This document shows positions 1 through 10,395 of a stretch of 64,000 nucleotides of DNA, piece by piece (position 1 is the first letter of the stretch; each line of letters begins with the position of its first letter). Made by a program: the position numbers and the translations under genes. The notes under the pieces are model-generated. The model was not told the origin of the DNA, did not search any database, and saw only the letters and a list, made by a program, of their open reading frames with translations. The stretch is from Paraburkholderia sp. UYCP14C (GTDB lineage: Bacteria > Pseudomonadota > Gammaproteobacteria > Burkholderiales > Burkholderiaceae), in the NCBI RefSeq assembly GCF_004197395.1, contig NZ_SELS01000046.1, positions 1 through 64,000 on the forward strand, written 5' to 3'.

Positions 1-203
1 GTTTCGCTCCAGGTCGCGAACGCGGCCTTTGCGGCCGCGACGGCGGCGGCAACCTCAGTGGTATTCGCAACCGGCACGCGCGCCGTAACTCGGCCTTGGG
101 CGGGATCGTAGACGTCGTTGAACCGGTCGCTCACGCCAGCCATGTATCGACCGTCGATGAAATGTTTCAGTTGGCGCACCGCGCCCTGGTTTGCTTCGCT
201 CAT
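1..203 (-). CDS. mmsA: methylmalonate-semialdehyde dehydrogenase (CoA-acylating), N-terminal part
   Basis: Only the first 67 codons lie in the window; the rest is off the left edge. The translation starts MSEANQGAV and then shows the family's N-terminal pattern: HFIDGRYMAG, followed by FNDVYDPAQG and ARVPVANTTEV. This is typical of MmsA/IolA aldehyde dehydrogenases, which convert methylmalonate or malonate semialdehyde to propionyl- or acetyl-CoA in valine and myo-inositol breakdown. The ATG is preceded by an AAGGAAGG ribosome-binding site. The catalytic part cannot be seen, so another CoA-acylating semialdehyde dehydrogenase remains possible. Confidence 0.85.
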   Translation of the reverse strand, partial: MSEANQGAVRQLKHFIDGRYMAGVSDRFNDVYDPAQGRVTARVPVANTTEVAAAVAAAKAAFATWSE

Positions 204-471
204 ACATCCTTCCTTTACTGGTCCGGCGCCGCGCACGGATCGAAAGAGAGTCCGCGGTGCAGCGCGCATCAAGTCGAGTGGCCGGGCATCTCCATGACTC
301 CCCGCCAGGATCGGCAGTCATTGACCGTCGACGAGAACAGTCTACGTTTTACGGCTCCCGGCCGAGGGACTAGCTGCGACGGTTTCGGGACATTCCCGGC
401 TCGTTTCCGGCCATGGCGGCCAAGCGGAAATCTCCGCCATCCGAAGGGTCGAATGGCTTGGCGATGCGACG

Positions 472-3400
472 CTAAACACGCGCTGGCAGCGAGGCGTTGC
501 CTTGTGCGGGAAGCGTGAAATGAAAGCGGGCGCCAACGGGATCGTTCGGTGTCACCCATAACCGCCCGCCGTGGCTTTGCACGATGGAGCGGCAAATGGG
601 CAACCCCATGCCCAGACCGTCGGGCTTAGTTGTGAAAAAGGCCTCGAATATGCCCTCCGGATTGCCGGCGGCAAGTCCCGGCCCGGAATCCTGCACGGTA
701 ATGCAAAGTTCGTTTTCATCGGTCCTGCCCGTCCGGATCAGTAGCGCGCGCTCGCCGGCTTTCATTTCGTTCATCGCTTCGAGGGCGTTGATCATCAGAT
801 TGAGCATGACCTGCTGCAGTTGCACCCGGTCGCCCTGAACGCGCGGCAACCCGTCAGCCAGCTCCACCGTCAGCTCAACCCTGGACTTGCTGGCTTCGCC
901 GCGCACGAGCGCGATCAGTTCCCGAATCATCTCGTTGACATCGAGCCCACCTGTGCGCAGCGGCTCTTTCTTGAAGTACGCGCGGGTCCTGTCGACAATG
1001 CCATTGGCGCGGTCGCTGTCCGCGACGATCCGGGTGAGCGCGAGACACGCTTCGTCGAAATTCGGCGGCCGGGCCCCAAGCCAGCGCAGGGCCGCGCTCG
1101 CATACGCCGCAATCGCGGTGATCGGCTGCTTCACTTCATGCGCGATCGACGCCGATAGCTGACCCATCGTCGCCACGCGGTTCGAGTGAGCCAGCACCGT
1201 CTGGAGTTCGCGGTAGCGTCGTTCGCTGTCGCGCACATCCTGTTGCGCGCGCTTCTGCTCGGTCAGGTCGAGTATGAACGCCACGCCCTGCCCCTCGCGG
1301 TCACCAAACGCCGCTGCGCCGACCATGACGGATACCCGGCTGCCGTCCTTGCGAAAATATTCCTTCTCGAAGGGTCTGGCACTGCCCGTGGTCTTCAATT
1401 CAGCTTTCAGATGTTCATCGCGTTCATGCCATTCCGGCGGAGTGAGATCGGGCCAGCGAATCTGTCCGGATCGGAGCTCTTCGGCGGTGTAGCCCACAAT
1501 GCGCAGAAACGCATCGTTGGCGTCGACGACATTGCCTTCGAAGTCCCAGATGTGGATGCCGATGATATTGGAATCCACCAGACGGCGCACCTTCGCTTCG
1601 CGTTCCTGAAGATCGGCATACAGGCGAGTGTTCTCCAGAGAAATAGCGGCCTGCGACGCGAGCAGATCGAGCAGTGCGGAGCGGCGGGCGGTGAACACGT
1701 GGGAGGTCTCGGTGTTCTCCAGATACAGTAGCCCGCTGAGTTTTCCCTGTCTGACGAGCGGCAGACAGAATACGGACCGCGTGGCTCCGCTCGCCAGATA
1801 CCGGTCTTCGGGAAAGAGATCGGATGTCACGGCGTCGCCAATGATGACGCGCTTGCCCGTGTGCATGACGTAACGCAGCAGCGCGGCGGGTGTGGCGCAG
1901 CCGCTATCCGGCAAACGCTTCACCTCGATCCCGCTGCCCTCGATACGCGCTTCCGCCTCGATACGGTAGCCGTCTGGCTGCTCGGGCACGATCAGCAGAC
2001 CACGGTCGGCGCCCGCGGTTTCCAGCGCGATCGTCATCAGGCGCTCGACCAGGCTTTTCAGTTCGATCTCGCTGGAGAGCGCGTGGGAAGCCTTGAGCAG
2101 CGTTGCTGCGTCGAACTGGCGCCAATCGAAGCTGAGCGTCGATGTCAGCGTGCTCGCTTCCAGATCGGCCAGGCGCGGGAATTCGCTGTCGAGTTGCACG
2201 ACCTTGCTTTGCGCGCCCCAGGCGACGAAGCACCGGCGCGCATTGCGCAAATGGCCTTCGGCGCTCGTCGCGAGGCCCATGCGCAAATAGAAACGGCCAG
2301 CAAGTTCGCTGGCCACGCCTTCGTGATGCGCAAAGCCATTCTCGCGAGCGGAGCGAATGGCCTGCTCGTACAGGCGCATTGCGTCGAGATCGCGCCCCTC
2401 GAGACGCGCGAGTTCCGCGCCGAGCAAAGCATGGCGGTTCTGATAGTTCTCCGGACAAGATTCGGCCCAGATTTCAAACTTCTCGAGTGCCTCGGCAAGC
2501 GTGCGTTTGTAGATGCTCTGCTGCTCGGCAGAGGACTCGGGATAAAGCGCCGTCAACGTCAGCATATGAAAAAAGTGAAAGGTCGGCTCGATCGCCAGCG
2601 CCATCACCGAACTCAGTACTGCCTGTGCCCGCTGCGCGGCCCCAAGTGCATCGACGTAGCGGCCTTCGAGAAACGCGAGAATGACTTTGACGATTCGATA
2701 AACGCCAATGGCACAGCCGAAATTCGACTTGACGATCGCCTCAAAACAGGCGGTTTCGTCGAACGTCTCGTCATTCAGATCGAACGGTTTGGCCGTGCTG
2801 CCCCGCAGACTCATCACGCATTGCCGTTCAACCCGAATCAGCTCGTAGACCGCGTCGTTGTGGCTTTGCCGAATGAGCGCCGCGTACTTTTCGGCTATCG
2901 TCTGCACGTCTTCGAGCGCGGCCCCGCTCTCCAGCGCCTGCCAGACTGCGTTGAACGCCACGTTGCCGGCAAAAACGAAATCGCCCGCTTCCATACATTC
3001 GGCTGTCGCCCGTTCCAGCACCGGGAGATTCGCGGCGATGTGGCGGCGCCAGAAGTTGACGTGAGAGCCATACAGGTGCAGCAGTTTCCCATTCAGGTGT
3101 CGATTGCCGAACTTCTCGTTGAGCTTCAGCGACATCTCCGAAACCTGAACCGCTGTGGGAATATCGCCGATCAGCGAAACCAGCATGAGCGCGTAATTGC
3201 CGAACGCAAAGCTGGAGTTATCGGTATTGCCGTGCTGCAAGGATAGATTGACCGCCTTGAGCGTGATGAGCGGATAAAACGCGGGCCGCGCGGCAAAAGC
3301 GCAGTTCATTGCCTGTAGGAGAAGATTGACGATCGCGTGGATCGCAGGGTCCGTCGCCACCGGCGCGTCAACGAGTTCGCCGATGGAGCGGCCGGCCTGA

Positions 3401-5982
3401 TTGACTTGAACGTCGTGCAGGGCGGCATGGAACGCCGCCTGAATACCCTCGTCGCTTTCAGGAAAGCAGATATCGAAGCCGCGAAGCGCGACCAGCGCGA
3501 CTGCGAAGCTTTCGTCATATCTTCCGGCGAGTTGATACAACTCGATGCGCAAGCTGTAGACCTTTGCGCGGTCAAGACTGGAGCGCGCCGTAGCGAGCAT
3601 CATGTCCGCCAGCGCATCCGCTTTTGCAAAATCGCCCACCAGATATTCGCACTCCGAAAACGCAAGATAGAGTTCGAACGTGCTCTCGTAGCGCAGCGTC
3701 CACGCATCGGGCGACAGCAACGCCACGCCTTGCGCCAGATAGCCGCGCGCCGCCACGTATGCCGTCGAACGCATGGCCCGCCTGCCCGCGACGAGGTTCA
3801 AGGCAACCGCCTGCTCACGCTCCGTTTCGTCCGCGATCAGCGCCGCGCCGCAATTGAGGTGATTGACGATGTCGAAAACCGTTTCTTCGAGCGCGTCTGG
3901 CGGCGTGCGCGACACCAGCGCCCGGGCTATCCGCAGCTGCGCGGCGGCACGCTGGTCGGCAGGAATGAGCGCGTACGCTGCCTCCTGCACGCGATCGTGC
4001 GCGAATACATAGACATTGGCCTCGCGAAAGACCAGGCCCGTTCGCACGGCTTCCCACAGGTCAGCGTGCATCTTCTCTTCGGAGCCGCCCTGAACCCAGG
4101 TCAGCGCGGCGACTTCGGCAACGTTGCCGAGGCACGCTAGCTGGCCTAGTGCGTCGCGCGCGGCGGGCGGTAGCCGGCCCAACCTTGTCGCCATTAAATC
4201 GGCGACGTTCTCGGTGTAGCCCTTCGCGCGAATGCGCGGCAGTTCCCAACCCCACTTCGCGGTGCGTGGGTCGAATGCGAGCAGGTCTTCATCGGCGAGT
4301 GCGGTCAGAAACTGGATCGTGAAGAACGGATTGCCGCCGCTTTTCTCATGCGCGAGTCGCGCCAGCGGTGCGGCGCTCGCGCGGTCACAGTGAAGTGCGT
4401 CCGCCACGAGTTGCGTGACGCTGTCCCTTGTCAGCGGTGCAAGCTCGATGTGCTGCACTTTGCTTTCGGCGCGCGCAATCGACTCGAGCGTGCGCGCAAA
4501 TGGGTGCGAAGCGTCGACCTCATTGTCACGATAGGCGCCGACCAGCAGAACGTGCCGCACGTCCGGATGGGTGACGAGATGCGCAAGCAGATCGAGCGTC
4601 GCCGTATCCACCCATTGCAGATCGTCGATAAACAACGCGAGTGGATGCTCCGGCCGCGCAAATACACCGAGAAAGCGTCGAAATACGATCTGGAAGCGAT
4701 TTTGCGCGTCTTGAGGTGGCAGCGTCGGTGCGGCCGGCTGTTCCCCGATGATGAGCGCAAGCTCAGGGATCAGATTCACGATCAGCTGTCCATTGGCCCC
4801 GAGTGCTTCCATCAGCGCGCACCGCCACGGCTCGACCTCAGCTTCCCGCTTGCTCAGCAGGTTGCGCACGAGTGTCTGGAAGGCTTGCGCGAATGGCACA
4901 TACGGAATGCCACGCCGGTACTGGTCGAACTTGCCGGAAGCGAAGAGACCGCGCGGCGGGACCAATACCCTGTGCAGCTCGTTCACGACCGACGACTTGC
5001 CGATGCCAGGGTAGCCCGAGATCAGCACCAGTTCGACCGACCCGCTGCCCACCACGCGATCGAACGCGGTAGTCAGTGCGTCGATTTGCGCCTCGCGCCC
5101 GTACAGCTTCTCGGAAATCAGCAACTGGTCGGACGCGTCGTGTTCCCCGAGCGGAAATGGGTCGATGCGCTGGTGCATTTCCCATGCCGTGAGGCATGAG
5201 CGCAGATCGGCCTCCAGTCCCGCCGCAGTCTGATACCGATCCTCGGCGGCCTTCGCGAGCAGCTTCAGCACGATACCCTCGAGCGCCTGCGGGATCGAGT
5301 CGCGGCGCGCCCGGGGCGGCGTGGGCTTGCGCGCGATATGGCAATGAATCCACTCCATCGCGTCCGAGGCCTTGAACGGCAGCGACCCGGTGAGCATTTC
5401 GTACAGCGTGACACCGAACGAATAGAGATCGCTGCGCGTGTCGATCGAACGGTTCATGCGGCCGGTCTGCTCAGGCGCCATATACGCGAAGCTGCCGGCA
5501 ACGATCTCCGGTGGCGCGGGCGGCTGATGTTCGTGCGGCAGTTGCGAAGCAATACCGAAGCCGGTGAGCCGCACGTTGCCGCCGCTGTCGACGAGCACGT
5601 TCGCCGGCTTGATGTCTTTGTGAACGAGGCCGCATCGATGCACATGGCCCACCACGTTCGCCAGATTGACCGCAATGCGCAACAGGCGCGTGAGTTCGAA
5701 CGGGCCCGCAAGCGAGCGATCGAGCGGTTCGCCGCCGTCGTCGTCGAGCACGAGCATCGGCGGCTCTCGGTGCCGGTAGAACGCAAGAGGCCGCGCCGCC
5801 CAGCTGGAATCGAGCAACGCAGCGAGTCCGTATTCGCGCTCGAGGCGCTTCACGCCCACCAGGTCCGCACGCGTGGCGACCAGCGCGAGCACCGAGACCG
5901 GACCGCTGCGTTGGTGGGCGCGAAACAGTGAAAAATCGCCGTCGTCGCGCAGCGGCTCCAGCTCATATCCAGCGAGATCCAC
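472..5982 (-). CDS. trifunctional Ser/Thr kinase-like / AAA ATPase / GAF-PAS sensor histidine kinase
   Basis: 1836 aa, GTG start with an AGGAGCG site upstream. In order: a Ser/Thr-kinase-like domain (about 1-270, HKDIKPAN at 121-128), an AAA/predictor ATPase (Walker A SGYPGIGKS at 322-330), a long helical TPR-like middle, a GAF domain, a PAS domain, then HisKA (SIAHEVKQP, His about 1615) and HATPase (DSGPG about 1766, TTKPDGLGMGLP). It is a cytoplasmic multi-input sensor that probably phosphorylates a response regulator encoded elsewhere, since none is adjacent. In the kinase domain the Gly-rich loop is not recognisable and the DFG motif reads GFG (141-143), so kinase activity is doubtful and the domain may only bind a partner. 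Proteins with this architecture are common in Burkholderiales but mostly uncharacterised. Confidence 0.9.
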   Translation of the reverse strand: MDLAGYELEPLRDDGDFSLFRAHQRSGPVSVLALVATRADLVGVKRLEREYGLAALLDSSWAARPLAFYRHREPPMLVLDDDGGEPLDRSLAGPFELTRLLRIAVNLANVVGHVHRCGLVHKDIKPANVLVDSGGNVRLTGFGIASQLPHEHQPPAPPEIVAGSFAYMAPEQTGRMNRSIDTRSDLYSFGVTLYEMLTGSLPFKASDAMEWIHCHIARKPTPPRARRDSIPQALEGIVLKLLAKAAEDRYQTAAGLEADLRSCLTAWEMHQRIDPFPLGEHDASDQLLISEKLYGREAQIDALTTAFDRVVGSGSVELVLISGYPGIGKSSVVNELHRVLVPPRGLFASGKFDQYRRGIPYVPFAQAFQTLVRNLLSKREAEVEPWRCALMEALGANGQLIVNLIPELALIIGEQPAAPTLPPQDAQNRFQIVFRRFLGVFARPEHPLALFIDDLQWVDTATLDLLAHLVTHPDVRHVLLVGAYRDNEVDASHPFARTLESIARAESKVQHIELAPLTRDSVTQLVADALHCDRASAAPLARLAHEKSGGNPFFTIQFLTALADEDLLAFDPRTAKWGWELPRIRAKGYTENVADLMATRLGRLPPAARDALGQLACLGNVAEVAALTWVQGGSEEKMHADLWEAVRTGLVFREANVYVFAHDRVQEAAYALIPADQRAAAQLRIARALVSRTPPDALEETVFDIVNHLNCGAALIADETEREQAVALNLVAGRRAMRSTAYVAARGYLAQGVALLSPDAWTLRYESTFELYLAFSECEYLVGDFAKADALADMMLATARSSLDRAKVYSLRIELYQLAGRYDESFAVALVALRGFDICFPESDEGIQAAFHAALHDVQVNQAGRSIGELVDAPVATDPAIHAIVNLLLQAMNCAFAARPAFYPLITLKAVNLSLQHGNTDNSSFAFGNYALMLVSLIGDIPTAVQVSEMSLKLNEKFGNRHLNGKLLHLYGSHVNFWRRHIAANLPVLERATAECMEAGDFVFAGNVAFNAVWQALESGAALEDVQTIAEKYAALIRQSHNDAVYELIRVERQCVMSLRGSTAKPFDLNDETFDETACFEAIVKSNFGCAIGVYRIVKVILAFLEGRYVDALGAAQRAQAVLSSVMALAIEPTFHFFHMLTLTALYPESSAEQQSIYKRTLAEALEKFEIWAESCPENYQNRHALLGAELARLEGRDLDAMRLYEQAIRSARENGFAHHEGVASELAGRFYLRMGLATSAEGHLRNARRCFVAWGAQSKVVQLDSEFPRLADLEASTLTSTLSFDWRQFDAATLLKASHALSSEIELKSLVERLMTIALETAGADRGLLIVPEQPDGYRIEAEARIEGSGIEVKRLPDSGCATPAALLRYVMHTGKRVIIGDAVTSDLFPEDRYLASGATRSVFCLPLVRQGKLSGLLYLENTETSHVFTARRSALLDLLASQAAISLENTRLYADLQEREAKVRRLVDSNIIGIHIWDFEGNVVDANDAFLRIVGYTAEELRSGQIRWPDLTPPEWHERDEHLKAELKTTGSARPFEKEYFRKDGSRVSVMVGAAAFGDREGQGVAFILDLTEQKRAQQDVRDSERRYRELQTVLAHSNRVATMGQLSASIAHEVKQPITAIAAYASAALRWLGARPPNFDEACLALTRIVADSDRANGIVDRTRAYFKKEPLRTGGLDVNEMIRELIALVRGEASKSRVELTVELADGLPRVQGDRVQLQQVMLNLMINALEAMNEMKAGERALLIRTGRTDENELCITVQDSGPGLAAGNPEGIFEAFFTTKPDGLGMGLPICRSIVQSHGGRLWVTPNDPVGARFHFTLPAQGNASLPARV

Positions 5983-6149
5983 GCGGACGCTCCTGTCATG
6001 ATGCGATTTTCATTTGCACATGATTTTGCGCGCGCGCCTGACTTTGCGCCATTGCCGGCGCTGCAAAGTTATCGATTGTCCTGAACAATGATGACTGGAT
6101 GCACTGCGCCTGCGAAGCATCGACGACGAAATGGCATTCGGGCTATGAA

Positions 6150-7673
6150 TTACCCGCCATATGTCGACTCCCATCCCCCTCCCAGCGCTTTACAAAGCGT
6201 AATGAGATTCGTAGCCGCCGTGGCTCTGCTTTGCTCGAGATTGCTTTGTGCCTCGAGCAACTGCCTCTGCACGTTCAATACGTCGAGATAATCGAGCGCC
6301 CCGGCCTTGTACCGCTGCTGCGAGACCGCGAGCGCGCGCTGGTTCATGGTCACGGCCTGGACCAGCCGGTCGCGGCGGCGCTGTTCGGCGTCGTAGGTGA
6401 CCAGCGCATCGTCCACCTCCTGCCACGCGCGCAGCACCGTCTCCTTGTAGGCAATCGCAGCTTCCTGCTGTTGCGCCTCACGCAGCTGGAGCGTCCCTTT
6501 CAGGCGACCGCCTTCGAAGATGGGAAACGTAATGGAAGGGCCGACGACAAACTGCCCGGACGCCCAACTGGCCAGACTCGAGAGTTGAAGACTCTGAAAG
6601 CCCGCGCTTCCGTTCAGCATGATGCGCGGATAAAAATCGGCCTTCGCCACGCCGATCGACGCCGTCGCCGCGTGCAGTTCGGCTTCCGCCTTGCGGATAT
6701 CCGGCCGGCGCTGCACGAGTTCGGAAGGAAAGCCTATCGGGACCTGCGCGGGTAGCGCGGGCACCTCCTGGGTTGCTGCGAGCGTCTGACGCAGCGCGCC
6801 GGGCTCCTCGCCGAGCAGCAGGCCGATTGCATTGATCGTCGTTTCGGTGCGCGATTCGAGCGTGGGAATCAGGCTTTCGATATTCTCCACCAGCGCCGAA
6901 GCGTTCGAGACATCGAGATCCGTGGTGACGCCTTCATGCGCGCGCACCCGCGTGAGCTTCAGCGCGTCGTTGGCGATGTCCAGGTTTTGATGCGCGATCT
7001 GCAGGAGTTCCTGCGTGCTGCGCAGCTCGATATAGTCTCGCGCAAGCTCCGCGCGAGCGCTCAGCAAGACCGCATTCCGGTCCTCATACGAGGCTTCGGA
7101 AAGCGCCGTCGCCGCTTCCACGGTGCGTCGCACGTGGCCCCAGATATCGACCTCCCAGGAAGCGTCGAAGCCGGCTTGATACAGGTTATAGGCAGGCGAA
7201 CCCTTGGAGCCCGGCATGGCCGCCACGCCGAGAGGCGCGCTGCCGGAGGCGGACTGCGGCTGACTTTGCGTCGGCGTCACGCCAAGCAGCGAGAGAATGC
7301 CGTTTTCACTGCCGCGCTCCCGGTAGTACGATGCGGCGCCGTCGAGGGTCGGATATTCGGCTGCACCCGCCACGCGGCGCTCGGCCCGGCTCTGCAGCAG
7401 GCGCGCAGAGGCGGCCGCCACGTCCAGGTTGGCATCGGCGAGCTGCTTTTCCAAACCGTTCAACACCGGATCGTTGAACATCGTCCACCATTCCGGACCA
7501 AACTGGCCTTCCACGGCTTTGCTCGGCGCCTGCGCCGTCTGCGTGCGGTTGAAGACCTCTGGCGTAGGCGACTTTGGCGGTTCGAAGTTGGGACCCACCG
7601 TGCAACCCGCGATTGCCACGCAGGCGAGAAGCGTAAGCAGGATCGCGCGGAAAGAATATCTGCTCGGGTTCAT
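6150..7673 (-). CDS. outer-membrane efflux lipoprotein, NodT/OprM family
   Basis: 507 aa, the outer-membrane channel of a tripartite pump. It has a lipoprotein signal peptide with Cys24 in AIAGC, followed by TVGPNFEPP, the usual N-terminus of NodT-type channels, and two OEP repeats (a FDASWEVDIWG motif in the first half and RRPDIRKAEAEL in the second). The start chosen is the ATG that overlaps the TGA of the upstream adaptor gene by 4 bp (ATGA), indicating translational coupling. It is the last gene of the operon MFS permease, adaptor, channel. Substrate unknown. Confidence 0.93.
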   Translation of the reverse strand: MNPSRYSFRAILLTLLACVAIAGCTVGPNFEPPKSPTPEVFNRTQTAQAPSKAVEGQFGPEWWTMFNDPVLNGLEKQLADANLDVAAASARLLQSRAERRVAGAAEYPTLDGAASYYRERGSENGILSLLGVTPTQSQPQSASGSAPLGVAAMPGSKGSPAYNLYQAGFDASWEVDIWGHVRRTVEAATALSEASYEDRNAVLLSARAELARDYIELRSTQELLQIAHQNLDIANDALKLTRVRAHEGVTTDLDVSNASALVENIESLIPTLESRTETTINAIGLLLGEEPGALRQTLAATQEVPALPAQVPIGFPSELVQRRPDIRKAEAELHAATASIGVAKADFYPRIMLNGSAGFQSLQLSSLASWASGQFVVGPSITFPIFEGGRLKGTLQLREAQQQEAAIAYKETVLRAWQEVDDALVTYDAEQRRRDRLVQAVTMNQRALAVSQQRYKAGALDYLDVLNVQRQLLEAQSNLEQSRATAATNLITLCKALGGGWESTYGG

Positions 7674-8758
7674 TTTCTTTCCGCTCCTTCGGCCGTCGCT
7701 TCCGCGCCCCGGCCCACGGCCACTTCGGCTTCCACCGAAAGCCCAACGCTCAATGCCGCTGCGGCGGGCTGCCCGCGATCGATCGTGATCTTGACCGGCA
7801 CGCGCTGCACCACCTTCGTAAAGTTGCCCGTTGCGTTGTCGGGTGCGATCGGCGCGAAGCTCACGCCGGTTGCCGGCGCCAGGCTGTCGACCCGGCCACG
7901 AATCACCACGCCGGGAAGGCTGTCGACCGTCACGCGCACGCTCTCGCCGGGCCGCATATGGGTGATCTGGCTCTCCTGGAAATTCGCGACGACGTACGCA
8001 TCCGAAAGCGGGACGATTGCCAGCATGGGGGCGCCGGGTGTCACGAACGCACCGACCCGCGCCGACCGACGTCCCACCTTGCCGTCGACCGGCGCGTGGA
8101 TTTCCGTATAGGAGAGGTTGAGCTTCGCCTGTTCGAGCATCGCTTCGGCGTGTTGAAGCGCGCCAGCGGCCTTGTCGCGCTCGGTGCGCAGGACGTCGAG
8201 ATTCTGCACGGTCGCCGTCAGCACCGCCTGGTCGTGCGACTGCTGCGCAAGCTGCTCGGCGAGCGTGCTCGAAGCCTGTTGTTGCTCCTGCGCGGTCCCT
8301 GCACCCGCTGCGGAAAGATTCTGGTAGCGCGAAGCGTTGGCCCGGGCGAAGCCGATCGCCGCGTCGTCGGAGCGCAGCGTGGCGCGCGCCTGAGCGACGA
8401 GCGAGGGCTGGCGCGCGATCTCCGCGTCGAAGTTCGCCACCGACGCATGCGCGCCCGCCACCTCCGCCTGGGCGCTCATCAATGCGGCGCGATAGTCGCG
8501 GTCGTCGATTCGCACCAGCAGCTGACCCGCCTTCACGTCCTCGTTGTCGTTCACCAGTACGTCCGTGATCTGTCCGGCGACTCGCGGCGCGACGAGCGTG
8601 AAATCCGCGGTAACGTAGGCGTCGTTCGTGGATTCCGAACTGGAATGTGAGAGGAGCTTCGTGCCGGCCCACACAGCGACGCCGATGACGACGACGACCG
8701 CCGCAATACGAAGCCATTTCAATCTTGCCGGTGTGGAGATGGATTTGGTCGATGACAT
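7670..8758 (-). CDS. HlyD/EmrA-family periplasmic adaptor of a multidrug efflux pump
   Basis: 362 aa. One N-terminal membrane segment (about residues 14-31) is followed by the split biotinyl-lipoyl motif (APRVAGQITDVLVNDNE and later IHAPVDGKVGRRSARVG) and an alpha-hairpin rich in Ala and Gln. This is the usual layout of EmrA/FusE adaptors that join an inner-membrane DHA2 permease to an outer-membrane channel. It lies 11 bp after the permease gene and overlaps the channel gene by 4 bp, so the three genes form one operon. The start is the ATG giving MSSTKSIS. The long open frame upstream of it belongs to antisense shadow. Confidence 0.93.
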   Translation of the reverse strand: MSSTKSISTPARLKWLRIAAVVVVIGVAVWAGTKLLSHSSSESTNDAYVTADFTLVAPRVAGQITDVLVNDNEDVKAGQLLVRIDDRDYRAALMSAQAEVAGAHASVANFDAEIARQPSLVAQARATLRSDDAAIGFARANASRYQNLSAAGAGTAQEQQQASSTLAEQLAQQSHDQAVLTATVQNLDVLRTERDKAAGALQHAEAMLEQAKLNLSYTEIHAPVDGKVGRRSARVGAFVTPGAPMLAIVPLSDAYVVANFQESQITHMRPGESVRVTVDSLPGVVIRGRVDSLAPATGVSFAPIAPDNATGNFTKVVQRVPVKITIDRGQPAAAALSVGLSVEAEVAVGRGAEATAEGAERK

Positions 8759-8769
8759 GAAGGCGTACC

Positions 8770-10395
8770 TCACTTCGAAGCGGGCGGCGTAGTGCTCCAC
8801 GGCGGATAGATACGTACCGGCAGCACTGGAACAAGAAGAAGCGAAGCGAGCGCGACGCACGCCATCACCAGATAAAGGTCGGCGGAAGTCAGCACGACGG
8901 CCTGTTCGTGAACACGGTGCGCGAGTTGCCCCAGCGCGTAGGGTGTGTCGAGGCCCGGGCCTGCCGTCAGCGCGCGGCTTCCCAACTGGTCGACGAGCAT
9001 GCTCGAATGGAAATGTTCGCGCGCGGTGCCAACACCCTCGATCAGACCCGTCGCCATCGCGGCGGAGAACGTCTTGACCGTATTGAACATTGCCGAAGCG
9101 AATGGGCCCTCCGTTGGGGGCAAGCCCGTTGTTACGCCCATGAGGATCGACATGATCACCAGTGGCTGCGCGATGATCTGCAGCGCCTGCAGCACGTAGA
9201 AGTTGTCCCGAATCCACTCGGACGTCATGAAGCTGCCGAGTGCGCACGTGATGAACATCAGCGACAGACCTGTCGCGATCACCCAGCGATGATCGGCGCG
9301 CCGCGTATTCAATAAAGCGGCGGTCAAAGGGAGCGTAATCAGCAGCGGAATCGCCAGCAACAGCGAGAGCGGCGCCGTCTGCAGCGGCCGGTACGCGTGA
9401 ACTTTGACGAGAAATTGTCCGGGTATTGCCGCGACGCCCACCAGCAGGATCACGGTGCCGACCAGGGTCGAGAGCCCATGCGTGAAATTTCTGCGCTCGA
9501 GCAACTGGAGCTTGAAAAACGGCACGGGCTGAAACCACTCGTTGACGAGGAAGGCCACCAGCAACACCCCACCCCCGTAGAACATCACGCGGATGAACTC
9601 CGATTCGAACCAGTCGAGGCGATCTCCCTGCAAAAGCCCGGTCACGAGCATGGCAAACGCCGGGAAGCCCGTAATCAAGCCGATCCAGTTGAACGTACGA
9701 AAGCGTTCGAGCTTGACCGGATCGACGGGGAGTCCCTGCTGAATCGCGATACAACACAGCACGCCGAGCGGAATGATCTGCCAGAACGCCATGCGCCAGC
9801 TCACGAACTCCGTCCACAACGCGGCGAGCGGTGTGCCGAGCGCCGGCCCGAAGGTCGCCGTGAGCGCATAGCCGGCGAGCCCGTACAGCTTGAATTGGGG
9901 TGGCAGATAACGCAGCGCCACGATGATCAGCATGGGGGGCAGACATCCGCCCGCGATTCCCTGGACGATACGCAAGACATAGAGCGTCGCCAGATTCGGC
10001 GCAAACGGGCACAGCAATCCGAAGAACATCGTGGCAAGTACTGCGCCGATCGTGAAGCGCTTGAGCGTAAAGGTGATGCCGAACCAGGGTGCGAATACCA
10101 TCGTCGCGACATTGGCTGCCTCGAACAGCGAGGTCAGCCACGTCCCGTCGTCATGCCCGATCAGGAACGCGCCCTGGATATCGGCCATCGCCGCAGCGGT
10201 AACCTGTTCGTTGAGGATCGCCAGCAACGAAGCGAACAACATGCCGAGCAGGCCCACGATAATGCGCCCCGTAAACTCCGCTTGCGCAGGGGCAGGCTGC
10301 GCCGGCGCCGCGGCTTCGCGCACAGGGCTTGACTCCAGCGTCTGCGGCGCCGTTACCAGTTCCGTTCCAGTCGTCAAAGGGTTCGCAGATGTCAT
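8770..10395 (-). CDS. DHA2-family MFS drug efflux permease (EmrB/QacA type)
   Basis: About 541 aa, with a Pro/Ala/Glu-rich cytoplasmic N-terminus of about 40 residues and then some 14 hydrophobic segments, as in the DHA2 drug:proton antiporters. The motif RIVQGIAGGCLPP is the motif-C-like signature near TM5, and LNEQVTAAAMADIQGAF in TM1 fits EmrB-like permeases. I chose the ATG giving MTSANPL. An in-frame TTG at 10407 with GAGAAG directly before it is an alternative start. It is the first gene of the efflux operon. No MarR or TetR regulator is adjacent. Confidence 0.9.
   Translation of the reverse strand: MTSANPLTTGTELVTAPQTLESSPVREAAAPAQPAPAQAEFTGRIIVGLLGMLFASLLAILNEQVTAAAMADIQGAFLIGHDDGTWLTSLFEAANVATMVFAPWFGITFTLKRFTIGAVLATMFFGLLCPFAPNLATLYVLRIVQGIAGGCLPPMLIIVALRYLPPQFKLYGLAGYALTATFGPALGTPLAALWTEFVSWRMAFWQIIPLGVLCCIAIQQGLPVDPVKLERFRTFNWIGLITGFPAFAMLVTGLLQGDRLDWFESEFIRVMFYGGGVLLVAFLVNEWFQPVPFFKLQLLERRNFTHGLSTLVGTVILLVGVAAIPGQFLVKVHAYRPLQTAPLSLLLAIPLLITLPLTAALLNTRRADHRWVIATGLSLMFITCALGSFMTSEWIRDNFYVLQALQIIAQPLVIMSILMGVTTGLPPTEGPFASAMFNTVKTFSAAMATGLIEGVGTAREHFHSSMLVDQLGSRALTAGPGLDTPYALGQLAHRVHEQAVVLTSADLYLVMACVALASLLLVPVLPVRIYPPWSTTPPASK

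Noticed and set aside
1861-3246. Long plus-strand open frame opposite the kinase gene
   Set aside because: It is the antisense shadow of the high-GC minus-strand coding sequence and shows no protein motif.
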